Of a stretch of 19,591 nucleotides of DNA, positions 6,943-13,909 are shown piece after piece. The translations under genes were made by a program, and so were the position numbers. This stretch comes from Comamonadaceae bacterium (GTDB taxonomy: Bacteria > Pseudomonadota > Gammaproteobacteria > Burkholderiales > Burkholderiaceae_C), in contig CANGCZ010000008.1 in NCBI GenBank assembly GCA_947452325.1, positions 1 through 19,591 on the forward strand, written 5' to 3'. Position 1 is the stretch's first letter. Each line of letters begins with the position of its first letter. Below the pieces are notes generated by a model, which saw only the letters and a program-made list of their open reading frames with translations, ran no database searches and had not been told where the DNA came from.

Positions 6943-6988
6943 GACAGCTTGAGGCAAGCACCGTCCGTTTTACCCGGGAAAAGCTGTC
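6943..6988. repeat. 8-bp inverted repeat between the NnrU gene and crtE
   Basis: GACAGCTT (6943-6950) and AAGCTGTC (6981-6988) form a perfect 8-bp inverted repeat with a 30-base loop. It lies just after the NnrU-family stop codon. It could be part of a weak terminator or a protein site; there is no proper T-run after it on the minus strand, so I do not call it a terminator. Confidence 0.35.
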
Positions 6989-7000
6989 AAAAAGAATTCA

Positions 7001-7585
7001 TCACCAGCCCAACGGGCTGACGGCAAACAACCAGGTATGGCCGCCGAACAACAAAACAGCCCAGGCGCCTGAACCGATCAACACCACGCGCAAGGTATTG
7101 GGGGTGGCTTCAATTGGCGAGCCTGACTGCGCCGCAAGCCGGTCGCGCTGCCTGGCGGCGCGGAAATTGAGCACCGACCAGAGCAAAAACGCGCCGAACA
7201 AGATGACATCAGCTTGTTTGCCATTGGCCAGCAAATGCGCCAATGCCCAGACCTTGACGGACAAAACCATGGGATGACCGAGTTTGGCCTTGATGGCGTT
7301 GTGCGGTACTTGACCGGCGACCAGCAACACCATGGAAACCAACATCAACAGCGCGGCGACATGCCGCATGGCAAGCGGCGGCGACCATAACTGAGGGCTG
7401 TCCCAACGGATTTTGCTGAACCCGTAAACCAGCAAAACAAAACCGACCAGGGAAGCAAGGCTGTACATGCTTTTGAACCATTTTTCGCCCATGCGCTCCA
7501 ACACTTGGTCACGCCAACTTCCAGCAAAAACACGCACCGAATGGCAACCCAGAAACAACACCAAACCCAGTATGAACAATTCCAT
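7001..7585 (-). CDS. NnrU-family integral membrane protein
   Basis: A 194-residue protein with about five to six membrane segments, of the NnrU family. The signature is GHPMVLSVKVWALAHLLANG (103-122); other His residues are His15, His75, His95 and His104. The family includes NnrU (first found near nitric oxide metabolism genes) and the haem-dependent 15-cis-zeta-carotene isomerase Z-ISO, but most bacterial members have no proven function. The start at 7585 is preferred because AGGGGA lies 6 bases upstream; an earlier in-frame ATG (7636) has no such site and would add a non-hydrophobic tail. It sits between ispA and crtE, two isoprenoid genes, in the place where dxs is often found after ispA. 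Link to carotenoid metabolism is possible but unproven. Confidence 0.85.
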   Translation of the reverse strand: MELFILGLVLFLGCHSVRVFAGSWRDQVLERMGEKWFKSMYSLASLVGFVLLVYGFSKIRWDSPQLWSPPLAMRHVAALLMLVSMVLLVAGQVPHNAIKAKLGHPMVLSVKVWALAHLLANGKQADVILFGAFLLWSVLNFRAARQRDRLAAQSGSPIEATPNTLRVVLIGSGAWAVLLFGGHTWLFAVSPLGW

Positions 7586-7639
7586 TGTGATCCCCTGATG
7601 TTTTTTGACAGCCGTGAGCAGACTGTGCGTTTTCAAAAA

Positions 7640-8548
7640 TCAATGCTGCCGCTGCAATACCCAATCGGCCAACGCCTGTAATGCCTGCGTTTGCACCAGG
7701 CCACTGTCAGCCAGAGCCTGTTGCGCCTGCTGTGCCAAGGCAGCGGCTTCTTTTTTGGCGCCATCCAGACCGAGCAATGACACATAAGTGGGTTTGTTGT
7801 TGTCCGCGTCTTTGCCCGCGGTTTTGCCCAGTACAGCGGTGTCAGCGGTGACGTCCAAAATATCGTCAACCACCTGAAATGCCACGCCTAAAGCCTGCCC
7901 GTAAGACAACAAGGCTTGCATGGCTTTGGCATCGGCTTGGGCGGCCACCGCGCCCATTTGCACGCTGGTCTCCAGCAATGCGCCGGTTTTACAACGATGC
8001 ATTTGCCGCAGTTGTTGCAGTGACAGTTGTTCACCGACACTGGCCAGATCGATGGCCTGCCCGCCCGCCATGCCTGCGTGTCCGGCGCCGCGCGCCAGCA
8101 GATTGCACAAACGTGCCTGTACCGGCGCTGGAATATCGCTGTGATCCGGCGTCAACAATTCAAACGCCAATGTTTGCAAAGCGTCGCCTGCCAGCAGTGC
8201 CCCTGCCTGGCCGTATTTCACATGCACGGTAGGTTTGCCGCGCCTGAGCACATCGTTGTCCATGCAAGGCATGTCGTCATGCACCAGCGAGTAAGCGTGA
8301 ATCAATTCGATGGCGCAGGCGGCGCGCATACCAGCCTCTGACATCCATGCAGAAACCGCCTGAGCACCGCAAGCCTCCAAGCTGGCCAAAACCAGCAGCG
8401 GCCGCAAACGCTTGCCGCCATCAAGCACGGCATAGCGCATGGCTTCACCCAGACCGGCAGGTGCATCCGCAGGCACCCATGCGGTCAGTGCTTGCTCCAC
8501 CGCCAGCAATTGGCGGCGGCTCCAATCGTTCATGTCAAAGGAGTTCAT
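7640..8548 (-). CDS. ispA: Farnesyl diphosphate synthase
   Basis: A 302-residue short-chain trans-prenyltransferase making farnesyl diphosphate from isopentenyl and dimethylallyl diphosphate in the cytoplasm. The first motif is DDMPCMD (91-97) followed by LRRGKPTVH. The second is DDILD (228-232) followed by GKTAGKDADNNKPT, the classic IspA form. The ATG at 8548 overlaps the xseB stop (ATGA), which supports this start; an ATG five codons later is possible. The xseB-ispA pairing is standard in proteobacteria. The usual third member dxs is not present downstream; an NnrU-family gene and crtE follow instead. Confidence 0.95.
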   Translation of the reverse strand: MNSFDMNDWSRRQLLAVEQALTAWVPADAPAGLGEAMRYAVLDGGKRLRPLLVLASLEACGAQAVSAWMSEAGMRAACAIELIHAYSLVHDDMPCMDNDVLRRGKPTVHVKYGQAGALLAGDALQTLAFELLTPDHSDIPAPVQARLCNLLARGAGHAGMAGGQAIDLASVGEQLSLQQLRQMHRCKTGALLETSVQMGAVAAQADAKAMQALLSYGQALGVAFQVVDDILDVTADTAVLGKTAGKDADNNKPTYVSLLGLDGAKKEAAALAQQAQQALADSGLVQTQALQALADWVLQRQH

Positions 8549-8805
8549 TCGGCGTTGCCTGACCAGTTTTTCAAGCTGCCGGCTTCCAGCACTTGAATCT
8601 GCGCCTCAACTGCTTGCAAGCGTGAGCGACAGTGCTCCAGTAAAAATGCGCCGCGTTGGTAAGACTGCAACATATCGGCCAGCGGCATTTGGCCCGACTC
8701 CATGCGTGCCACCAGTTGCTCCAACTCCTGCAAGCCCGCTTCGTAACTGGCGGGTTCCTGCTGTGCATCAGCCGGGGGTGCAGTGGTTTTGGCAGCTTTG
8801 GTCAT
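8545..8805 (-). CDS. xseB: Exodeoxyribonuclease VII small subunit
   Basis: An 86-residue protein with the XseB core ASYEAGLQELEQLVARMESG, then PLADMLQSYQRGAFLLEHCRSRLQ, predicted to form two helices in a coiled hairpin. XseB binds XseA and makes exonuclease VII, which degrades single-stranded DNA in both directions. Length is normal (70-90). The start at 8805 is preceded by AGGATGGA. It overlaps ispA by four bases and is the first gene of the minus-strand run, with its promoter in the shared divergent region at 8830-8863. Confidence 0.95.
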   Translation of the reverse strand: MTKAAKTTAPPADAQQEPASYEAGLQELEQLVARMESGQMPLADMLQSYQRGAFLLEHCRSRLQAVEAQIQVLEAGSLKNWSGNAE

Positions 8806-8829
8806 GTGTTTTCCATCCTGTATCTGCGA

Positions 8830-8863
8830 GATTGTAGGCGGGCGTTAAAGCGCGGCTACAATC
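8830..8863. promoter_or_regulatory. Symmetrical divergent promoter region
   Basis: GATTGTAG (8830-8837) and CTACAATC (8856-8863) form an 8-bp inverted repeat with an 18-base spacer. Each arm contains TACAAT, a good -10 hexamer, pointing outward: one toward the Rieske gene on the plus strand (8857-8862) and one toward xseB on the minus strand (8836-8831). The opposite arm gives TTGTAG, a poor -35, at a 19-base spacing. Predicted leaders are about 66 bases (Rieske gene) and 19 bases (xseB). Confidence 0.45.
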
Positions 8864-8934
8864 CGCTTCCGCCTGGCAACTGAGCCAGTTTTTTGTTTCT
8901 CTCCCTGTGGGGAGTCTTTAGGTCAGGACGTCGT

Positions 8935-10059
8935 ATGTCTGATTTAAGTCTTCAACTGCAGCAGGCCCACGGCCAACTCCCAGTTACAAGCTATTTTGAT
9001 GAAGCGCTGTACCAGCGTGAAATGCAAACACTGTTCAAGCAAGGCCCGCGTTACGTTGGCCATGTTTTATCTGTCCCTCAGGTAGGTGATTTTTTTGCTT
9101 TGCCCCAAGAGAACGAGGGCCGTGCGTTGATTCGCACCTCGCAAGGCATACAACTCATCTCCAATGTATGCAGGCACCGCCAGGCGGTGATGCTCAAAGG
9201 CAGCGGCAACCTGAACGATCCGGCCAAAGCCATGGGCGGCAATGTGGTTTGCCCCTTGCACCGCTGGACCTATGCCGCTGACGGCCAATTGCTGGGTGCG
9301 CCGCATTTTCAGCACGATCCCTGCCTGAACCTGGAGAACTACCCGCTGCAAGAATGGAACGGCATGTTGTTCGAGGTCAATGGACGTGATGTCGCTGCCG
9401 ACATGGCTGCGCTGGGCCCGCACAAGCAACTCGATTTCACCGGCTACGCGCTTGACCATGTGGAAATGCACGTGTGCAACTACAACTGGAAAACTTTCAT
9501 CGAGGTCTACCTCGAGGACTACCATGTCGGGCCGTTCCACCCTGGCCTGGGCAACTTTGTCACCTGCGACGATTTGCAGTGGCAAATGGGCGAACACTTT
9601 TCTGTGCAAACCGTGGGCGTGGCCAACCGGCTTGGCAAAGCAGGCAGCCCGGTGTACGAGCGCTGGCACGAGGCTTTGCTGAATTACACCCAAGGCGAAA
9701 CGCCACAGCACGGCGCGATCTGGCTGACCTATTACCCGCACATCATGGTGGAGTGGTACCCGCAGGTATTGACCGTGTCGACCCTGCATCCCATGGGGCC
9801 TGGCAAAACCATGAATATTGTCAAATTTTTCTACCCCGAAGAAATCGTCGCGTTTGAACGCGATTTCGTCGAAGCTCAACGCGCCGCCTACATGGAAACT
9901 TGCGTGGAAGACGATGAAATCGCCGAACGCATGGACCAAGGCCGCTTGGCATTGATGCAACGCGGTGATAACCAGTTCGGTCCTTACCAAAGCCCGATGG
10001 AAGACGGCATGCAGCATTTCCATGAGTGGTACCGGCGGCACATGGATTCCAACCGCTGA
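8935..10059 (+). CDS. Rieske non-haem iron oxygenase, alpha subunit type
   Basis: A 374-residue member of the aromatic-ring-hydroxylating dioxygenase alpha-subunit family. The Rieske 2Fe-2S ligands are Cys79 and His81 (NVCRHRQ) and Cys106 and His109 (VVCPLHRWTY). The mononuclear iron site is in EVYLEDYHVGPFH, with His197 and His202 as ligands and Glu194 in the bridging acidic position. The segment between the two Rieske pairs is 24 residues, several longer than in naphthalene dioxygenase. The start at 8935 is chosen because AGGACG precedes it; a longer TTG reading (8893) has no support. No reductase or ferredoxin gene is adjacent, so it must use redox partners from elsewhere. The substrate cannot be told from sequence; such genes near xseB/ispA are common in this bacterial order. 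Confidence 0.9.
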   Translation: MSDLSLQLQQAHGQLPVTSYFDEALYQREMQTLFKQGPRYVGHVLSVPQVGDFFALPQENEGRALIRTSQGIQLISNVCRHRQAVMLKGSGNLNDPAKAMGGNVVCPLHRWTYAADGQLLGAPHFQHDPCLNLENYPLQEWNGMLFEVNGRDVAADMAALGPHKQLDFTGYALDHVEMHVCNYNWKTFIEVYLEDYHVGPFHPGLGNFVTCDDLQWQMGEHFSVQTVGVANRLGKAGSPVYERWHEALLNYTQGETPQHGAIWLTYYPHIMVEWYPQVLTVSTLHPMGPGKTMNIVKFFYPEEIVAFERDFVEAQRAAYMETCVEDDEIAERMDQGRLALMQRGDNQFGPYQSPMEDGMQHFHEWYRRHMDSNR

Positions 10060-10138
10060 TCCCGGTTTTTTGCAGATATCAAGTCAGCCGAAGGCGCCAC
10101 CGCGCCGTCCCCGATTCACACAACGAGGAAGATTGTTC

Positions 10139-10987
10139 ATGTACACCACTTTGATATCTGCCGACGATTTAAAAAGTTTGTCCGGTGACTTTCGCGTCTT
10201 CGATTGCAGTGCAGACCTGGCCAAACCCGAAGCCGGACGCCAGCAGTTTGAGGAACAACACATAGCCGGTGCGGTTTTTGCAGACATCAACACCGATTTG
10301 TCGACCCACGATCAAACACTGGCGGTGAATGGCGGTCGCCATCCCCTGCCCTCGCGTGAACATTTCGCCAAATGGTTGTCAGCCAACGGCGTATCCAACG
10401 ACACCCAAGTGGTGGTTTACGACAGACAAGGCATGAATTACTGTGGCCGCTTGTGGTGGATGCTTAAATGGTGCGGACACGAAGCCGTGGCTGTGCTTGA
10501 CGGCGGACTGCAAGCCTGGGTGGCTGAAGGCGGGGCGGTGGAAACCGGGGCAGCCGCCAAAGTGGTCGCGGCCAATTTCGCCTTGGGTGAGCCGCTGACT
10601 GAACTCAAGTACACAGCCGATGTGGCGGACAATTTGGGCAAGCCCACGCAAACCATTGTGGATGCCCGCGCACCTGCGCGTTACAAAGGCGAAACCGAGC
10701 CCTTCGATCCGGTTGCCGGCCACATACCCGGTGCCTTGAACCGACCATTCAACAGCAACATTGCCAGCGACGGTTTGATGAAGCCAGCGTCCATACTGCG
10801 CGCGGAATTCGACGCTTTGCTGAGTTTGCAAGATGCCAAAAACGTGGTGCACCACTGCGGCAGCGGCATCAGCGCCATCCCGAATATTCTGGCCATGGAG
10901 GTTGCAGGCTTAGGTCGCACCGCTTTGTATGCAGGCAGTTGGAGTGAATGGTGCAATACGCCCGGATTGCCTTGCGCTAAAACTTGA
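10139..10987 (+). CDS. sseA: Thiosulfate/3-mercaptopyruvate sulfurtransferase
   Basis: A 282-residue tandem rhodanese. The N-terminal domain (about 1-135) includes VVVYDRQGMNYCGRLWWML and the DGGLQAW block. The C-terminal domain carries the active loop HHCGSGISA with catalytic Cys240, close to the CGSGVTA form of SseA proteins, and ends in YAGSWSEWCN, a typical C-terminal rhodanese block. The enzyme transfers a sulfane sulfur from mercaptopyruvate or thiosulfate to thiol acceptors or cyanide. The start at 10139 has GAGGAAG ahead of it; upstream in-frame codons run back into the Rieske gene and are not used. It lies 79 bases after the Rieske gene on the same strand and may share its transcript. 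Confidence 0.93.
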   Translation: MYTTLISADDLKSLSGDFRVFDCSADLAKPEAGRQQFEEQHIAGAVFADINTDLSTHDQTLAVNGGRHPLPSREHFAKWLSANGVSNDTQVVVYDRQGMNYCGRLWWMLKWCGHEAVAVLDGGLQAWVAEGGAVETGAAAKVVAANFALGEPLTELKYTADVADNLGKPTQTIVDARAPARYKGETEPFDPVAGHIPGALNRPFNSNIASDGLMKPASILRAEFDALLSLQDAKNVVHHCGSGISAIPNILAMEVAGLGRTALYAGSWSEWCNTPGLPCAKT

Positions 10988-11302
10988 AGTTAATCTGTCG
11001 GCCACTGAGTTCAATGAGTCATTCACAGCCGAACTTTATAAATATTTGATCGTTCATAGAAATGCCAAACTTGTTGGCATTTGGTGTATTTTGAAGATCA
11101 ATACATCTTTAAGCACCATATTTTTGCATTCTCAACTGCTTGTATATTTCAAAATGATGCTATTTGCCATTTAATGGTGCAGTGATTTTATATAGCCACA
11201 CATCGGGTAAGGTATTTAAATAAGAACCATAAATAAATACGGGTTTTGAAAGACATTTACTTAGTAAGCCATTTTTTAACTGAATTTTTTCAAAGGATAA
11301 AT
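10988..11302. other. AT-rich intergenic region before the amidase gene
   Basis: I see no gene in these 315 bases. They are clearly more AT-rich than the flanking coding DNA. The region holds a perfect 9-bp hairpin at 11060-11082 and several T/A runs (for example before 11300). It must carry the end of the sseA transcript and the promoter of the amidase gene. I could not find a convincing -35/-10 pair; TTGCCA at 11164 followed by a TTTATA stretch is only a weak candidate. Confidence 0.6.
11060..11082. other. Hairpin after sseA, possible terminator
   Basis: AAATGCCAA (11060-11068) and TTGGCATTT (11074-11082) form a perfect 9-bp stem with the loop ACTTG. It stands 73 bases past the sseA stop. 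No T-run follows on either strand, so it is not a canonical intrinsic terminator; it may stabilise or process the 3' end, or be a protein-binding palindrome. Confidence 0.45.
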
Positions 11303-12553
11303 ATGTTGATAAAAAAATCTTGTTGGGCATTCAGCTTGGTCTGTTTGCTGAGCAATGCGTTTGCTGACACCACCGAAGTCAAAACCCAAACCATTGTTGA
11401 AGTCAAGAAAAGTGGCGGCCATTGCGAGCAGGACCCTAATTGCTTTAACCGCTACCACCCCGCCATCAAACCAGTCGCGCGCGCCAAGCCCGGCGACCTG
11501 ATCATGGTGCACACACGGGATGCTCTGGATGCCAATCTGAACATCAACTCTTTGCCCAAAGACGTTACAGCGATTGACACCAACTTGATTCACCCGATGA
11601 CTGGCCCTATCTACATTGAAGGCGCAAAGCGCGGTGACGTTCTGGCCATCAAACTGATTGACATCAACCCCAATGAATACGGCTACACCACTTTGATTCC
11701 CGGCTTCGGCTTTTTGCCCGACATGTTCCCGGATCCCTATGTGGCTAACTGGAAGTTGAATCGCCGTGAAGCGGTATCTGCTCAGTTGCCTGGCGTGCGT
11801 ATTCCCATGAACGGTTTCATGGGTTCTGTCGGTGTGATGCCTGGCGAAGAAGAAGTCGAAAAATGGCTTGCACGTGAAAGCCAACTGGGTGCTGCAGGTG
11901 GCGTTGCGCTGCCACCGCAACCCATCAGTGCACGCCCTGCCGATATTTGCGGCCCCAAAGGCAGTCACAAAGACAAATGCTTGCGCACCATCCCTCCACG
12001 TGAAAACGGCGGCAATATGGACGTCAAGCAAATGGTCGAAGGTACAACCCTGCTGCTGCCTTGCTTTATCGACGGTTGCGGCTTCTTCATCGGTGACGTG
12101 CACTATGCACAAGGTGACGGCGAGGTGGCTGGTACCGCTATCGAAATGGGCGCTATCGTGACTGTCTCCACCGAGATCCGCAAAGGCATGGCTTCTTTGA
12201 TCAAGCAGCCCATGTTCGAAGGCGGCTCACAAATCAAGAAACTTGAGCCTGACAGCTTCCACGCCGTGGTCGGTTACCCGTTCAAAAAAGCCGGTGAGAT
12301 TCCTCCTCAGTGGGCTTACCTGGACAGCGAAAAAATCAAGCCTTTGACCAACCTGTCTAACGACGTCACTCTGGCTGCCCGTAATTCTTTGATCACCATG
12401 CTTGACTGGCTCATGGCCACCAAAGGCCTGACCAAAGAGCAAGCCCTGGTGGTTGCCAGCGTCGCTTGCGACCTGCGCATCAGCAACGTGGTGGATGTGC
12501 CAAACTATGCCGTGACCACCATCTGCCCGATGGAAATTTTCGGTAAAAAATAA
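11303..12553 (+). CDS. Exported acetamidase/formamidase-family protein
   Basis: A 416-residue precursor with a Sec signal peptide (residues 1-21, basic LIKK start, hydrophobic core, cleavage likely after NAFA). The mature part matches the FmdA/AmdA acetamidase-formamidase family: HPMTGPIYIEGAKRGD (97-112), and GDVHYAQGDGEVAGTA (264-279), the best-conserved family block. Known members hydrolyse formamide or acetamide to ammonia and the acid, and are mostly cytoplasmic. Export is therefore unusual. The mature protein has several Cys (41, 47, 216, 226, 254, 259) that could form disulfides in the periplasm. The start at 11303 follows AAAGGATAAAT. A strong terminator follows directly, then a three-gene coupled unit of exported or membrane proteins. 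Whether the substrate is a simple amide is not certain. Confidence 0.88.
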   Translation: MLIKKSCWAFSLVCLLSNAFADTTEVKTQTIVEVKKSGGHCEQDPNCFNRYHPAIKPVARAKPGDLIMVHTRDALDANLNINSLPKDVTAIDTNLIHPMTGPIYIEGAKRGDVLAIKLIDINPNEYGYTTLIPGFGFLPDMFPDPYVANWKLNRREAVSAQLPGVRIPMNGFMGSVGVMPGEEEVEKWLARESQLGAAGGVALPPQPISARPADICGPKGSHKDKCLRTIPPRENGGNMDVKQMVEGTTLLLPCFIDGCGFFIGDVHYAQGDGEVAGTAIEMGAIVTVSTEIRKGMASLIKQPMFEGGSQIKKLEPDSFHAVVGYPFKKAGEIPPQWAYLDSEKIKPLTNLSNDVTLAARNSLITMLDWLMATKGLTKEQALVVASVACDLRISNVVDVPNYAVTTICPMEIFGKK

Positions 12554-12569
12554 GTCCTTGTGACTTGCC

Positions 12570-12602
12570 AAAAAGAGCGGGTCACACTCGCTCTTTTTTT
12601 TT
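12570..12602 (+). terminator. Rho-independent terminator after the amidase gene
   Basis: AAAAAGAGCG (12570-12579) pairs with CGCTCTTTTT (12589-12598) as a 10-bp stem with a 9-base loop, followed by a run of nine T (12594-12602, partly within the stem). It starts 16 bases after the amidase stop. The next gene begins only 12 bases past the T-run, so that gene depends on read-through or on a promoter inside this segment. Confidence 0.85.
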
Positions 12603-12614
12603 GGATTTTAAAAC

Positions 12615-13193
12615 ATGCAAAGACGATCATTCATCTCCCGCCTCACGCTTGTCACCGGTCTTGCCTCATTCCCGTTGGTCAAGGCGCTTGCACATACGCC
12701 TTACCGTCTGTGGAACGTATTTCGCAAGAGCAATATGCAAATCATGACCTCTCACGCAGACTACACCGGTGATGACATCGGAGATGCTTGGGTGGCCGTG
12801 CTACGTGAAAACCTGCCCTTAAGCCGCGCCATGGTCAGTCGCACACACGATATGCCCCGCATAGCCAGTCTTTTGAAAACAGACCAAGTCAAAAGCGCAG
12901 TGTTGTCTTATCAACATGCGCGCCTGATGTTCACAGGTGAACCTCCGTTTGAAGAATTCGCACCATTGCAAATGGAAATTCTGGTGGACAACGGCAAATA
13001 CCTGCTGGTGACACTCCCCAATCTTCCGCTTTACCACGGCTATCTGGTCACCACCGCCTTGATGGAGGCTGCCGACAAACTGCAATTGATCAATCCGGGT
13101 AATGGCCGTTTCGGCATGGCGGTTCATGCAGGTGCGCAAGCCTATTACCGTGGCGAAAAACTCGAACCACCCCCTGCCGCTATCGAAAAATGA
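12615..13193 (+). CDS. Tat-signal protein of unknown function
   Basis: A 192-residue protein that I do not recognise. The N-terminus MQRRSFISRLTLVTGLASF has a twin-arginine motif (Arg3, Arg4, Phe6) and a hydrophobic core, with cleavage likely after VKALA (about residue 26), so export by the Tat system in folded form is plausible. The mature part (about 166 residues) has no Cys and has mixed alpha/beta character. The stretches AVLSYQHARLMF and KYLLVTLPNLPLYHGYLV vaguely recall a lobe of a periplasmic solute-binding protein, but this is not enough for a call. The Shine-Dalgarno is weak (GGAT just after the terminator T-run). Its stop overlaps the next start by ATGA, so it belongs with the two genes downstream. 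Confidence 0.8.
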   Translation: MQRRSFISRLTLVTGLASFPLVKALAHTPYRLWNVFRKSNMQIMTSHADYTGDDIGDAWVAVLRENLPLSRAMVSRTHDMPRIASLLKTDQVKSAVLSYQHARLMFTGEPPFEEFAPLQMEILVDNGKYLLVTLPNLPLYHGYLVTTALMEAADKLQLINPGNGRFGMAVHAGAQAYYRGEKLEPPPAAIEK

Positions 13194-13909
13194 CCATGCC
13201 TGTGTATCTGCGCATTTGTGCGCTTGTTTTTGGTTCGCTGATTGCGAGCAACTGTTGGTCTCACGAATCCATCACCACTGAAGCGCGTAAAAATTATTTG
13301 AGCAAACTGCAAGAGTCCTTTCAAGTGCAGGCGGGCAATCCGTCTGCGCCCGTCAAAGCCAAAGCGCTTTACCAGATGGGAGCTACGCTGGAGGAAATCC
13401 GGGACTTGTTCAATCAGGACATCATTAGCCATGGGGCTGTCAAAGGCTTGGAATCCACCATGTTATTGAACGAGCTTGCGCGTGCCGGATTCAAAATGGA
13501 AATGTCCCCCAAGATTGGCTTGTATGTGTCGCAACTGCACTATTACCGTGACGCCCTTAAGCTTGACGGTAAAGCCTCTTATGCAGATCACGCCAGGTAT
13601 CTGCTGCTGAAAAACCATTTCTATGACAGCTTTACCGACAACCCGTTGGCTCCTTTTTCTCAAACGCGGGATGAATTGACCGAATTGATTGACATCGGCG
13701 AGCGCCTACTCAAGGTCAAGGAAAACAATATCAATGCAGAAGAAGTGAAGTTCATTCTGGCCATCCATTACCTGCAAGCCATGCAGCAACAACTGATAGG
13801 CAAAGAAGAAGGTCAGAAAAAATACAAAAAACTGCTGGCTGAACTGCGCAAGGATTACCCGCAAAGCCTCAAACCCCTGACCTTGGAAGCATTGAGTCCC
13901 ACACCATGA
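13190..13909 (+). CDS. Exported helical protein of unknown function
   Basis: A 239-residue protein of no family I can name. The first 25 residues look like a signal peptide (VYLRICALVFGSLIASNCWS, then HESIT). The mature protein is almost wholly helical, rich in Lys, Glu, Leu and Ala, with paired-helix stretches at LYQMGATLEEIRDLFNQ, ADHARYLLLKNHFYD and FILAIHYLQAMQQQL that could be TPR-like repeats. The C-terminus is strongly basic (KKYKKLLAELRKDYPQS). The ATG at 13190 overlaps the previous stop (ATGA); a second ATG two codons later is an alternative. Its own stop overlaps the start of the HupE/UreJ-type gene in the same way, so the three proteins are made together and probably act together in the periplasm. 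Confidence 0.8.
   Translation: MTMPVYLRICALVFGSLIASNCWSHESITTEARKNYLSKLQESFQVQAGNPSAPVKAKALYQMGATLEEIRDLFNQDIISHGAVKGLESTMLLNELARAGFKMEMSPKIGLYVSQLHYYRDALKLDGKASYADHARYLLLKNHFYDSFTDNPLAPFSQTRDELTELIDIGERLLKVKENNINAEEVKFILAIHYLQAMQQQLIGKEEGQKKYKKLLAELRKDYPQSLKPLTLEALSPTP

Noticed and set aside
7005..7019. CAGCCC-AAC-GGGCTG hairpin at the end of the NnrU-family gene as an intrinsic terminator
   Set aside because: On the minus strand the T-run begins 11 bases after the stem, too far for a normal terminator, and the stem lies within the coding sequence and stop region.
9067..10041. Long open frame (324 codons) on the minus strand opposite the Rieske oxygenase gene
   Set aside because: It is the antisense of a gene with complete Rieske and iron-site motifs; the product has no recognisable family and no ribosome site.
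10929..11174. 81-codon plus-strand frame running from the end of sseA into the AT-rich gap
   Set aside because: Overlaps sseA out of frame, has no ribosome site and reads as random AT-rich sequence.
11276..12112. 278-codon minus-strand frame opposite the amidase gene
   Set aside because: Shadow frame; the plus-strand gene has a signal peptide, conserved family blocks and a ribosome site.
13190..13270. Lipoprotein signal in the helical exported protein
   Set aside because: The Cys at the end of LIASNC is preceded by Asn, which does not fit the lipobox; an ordinary signal peptide is more likely.
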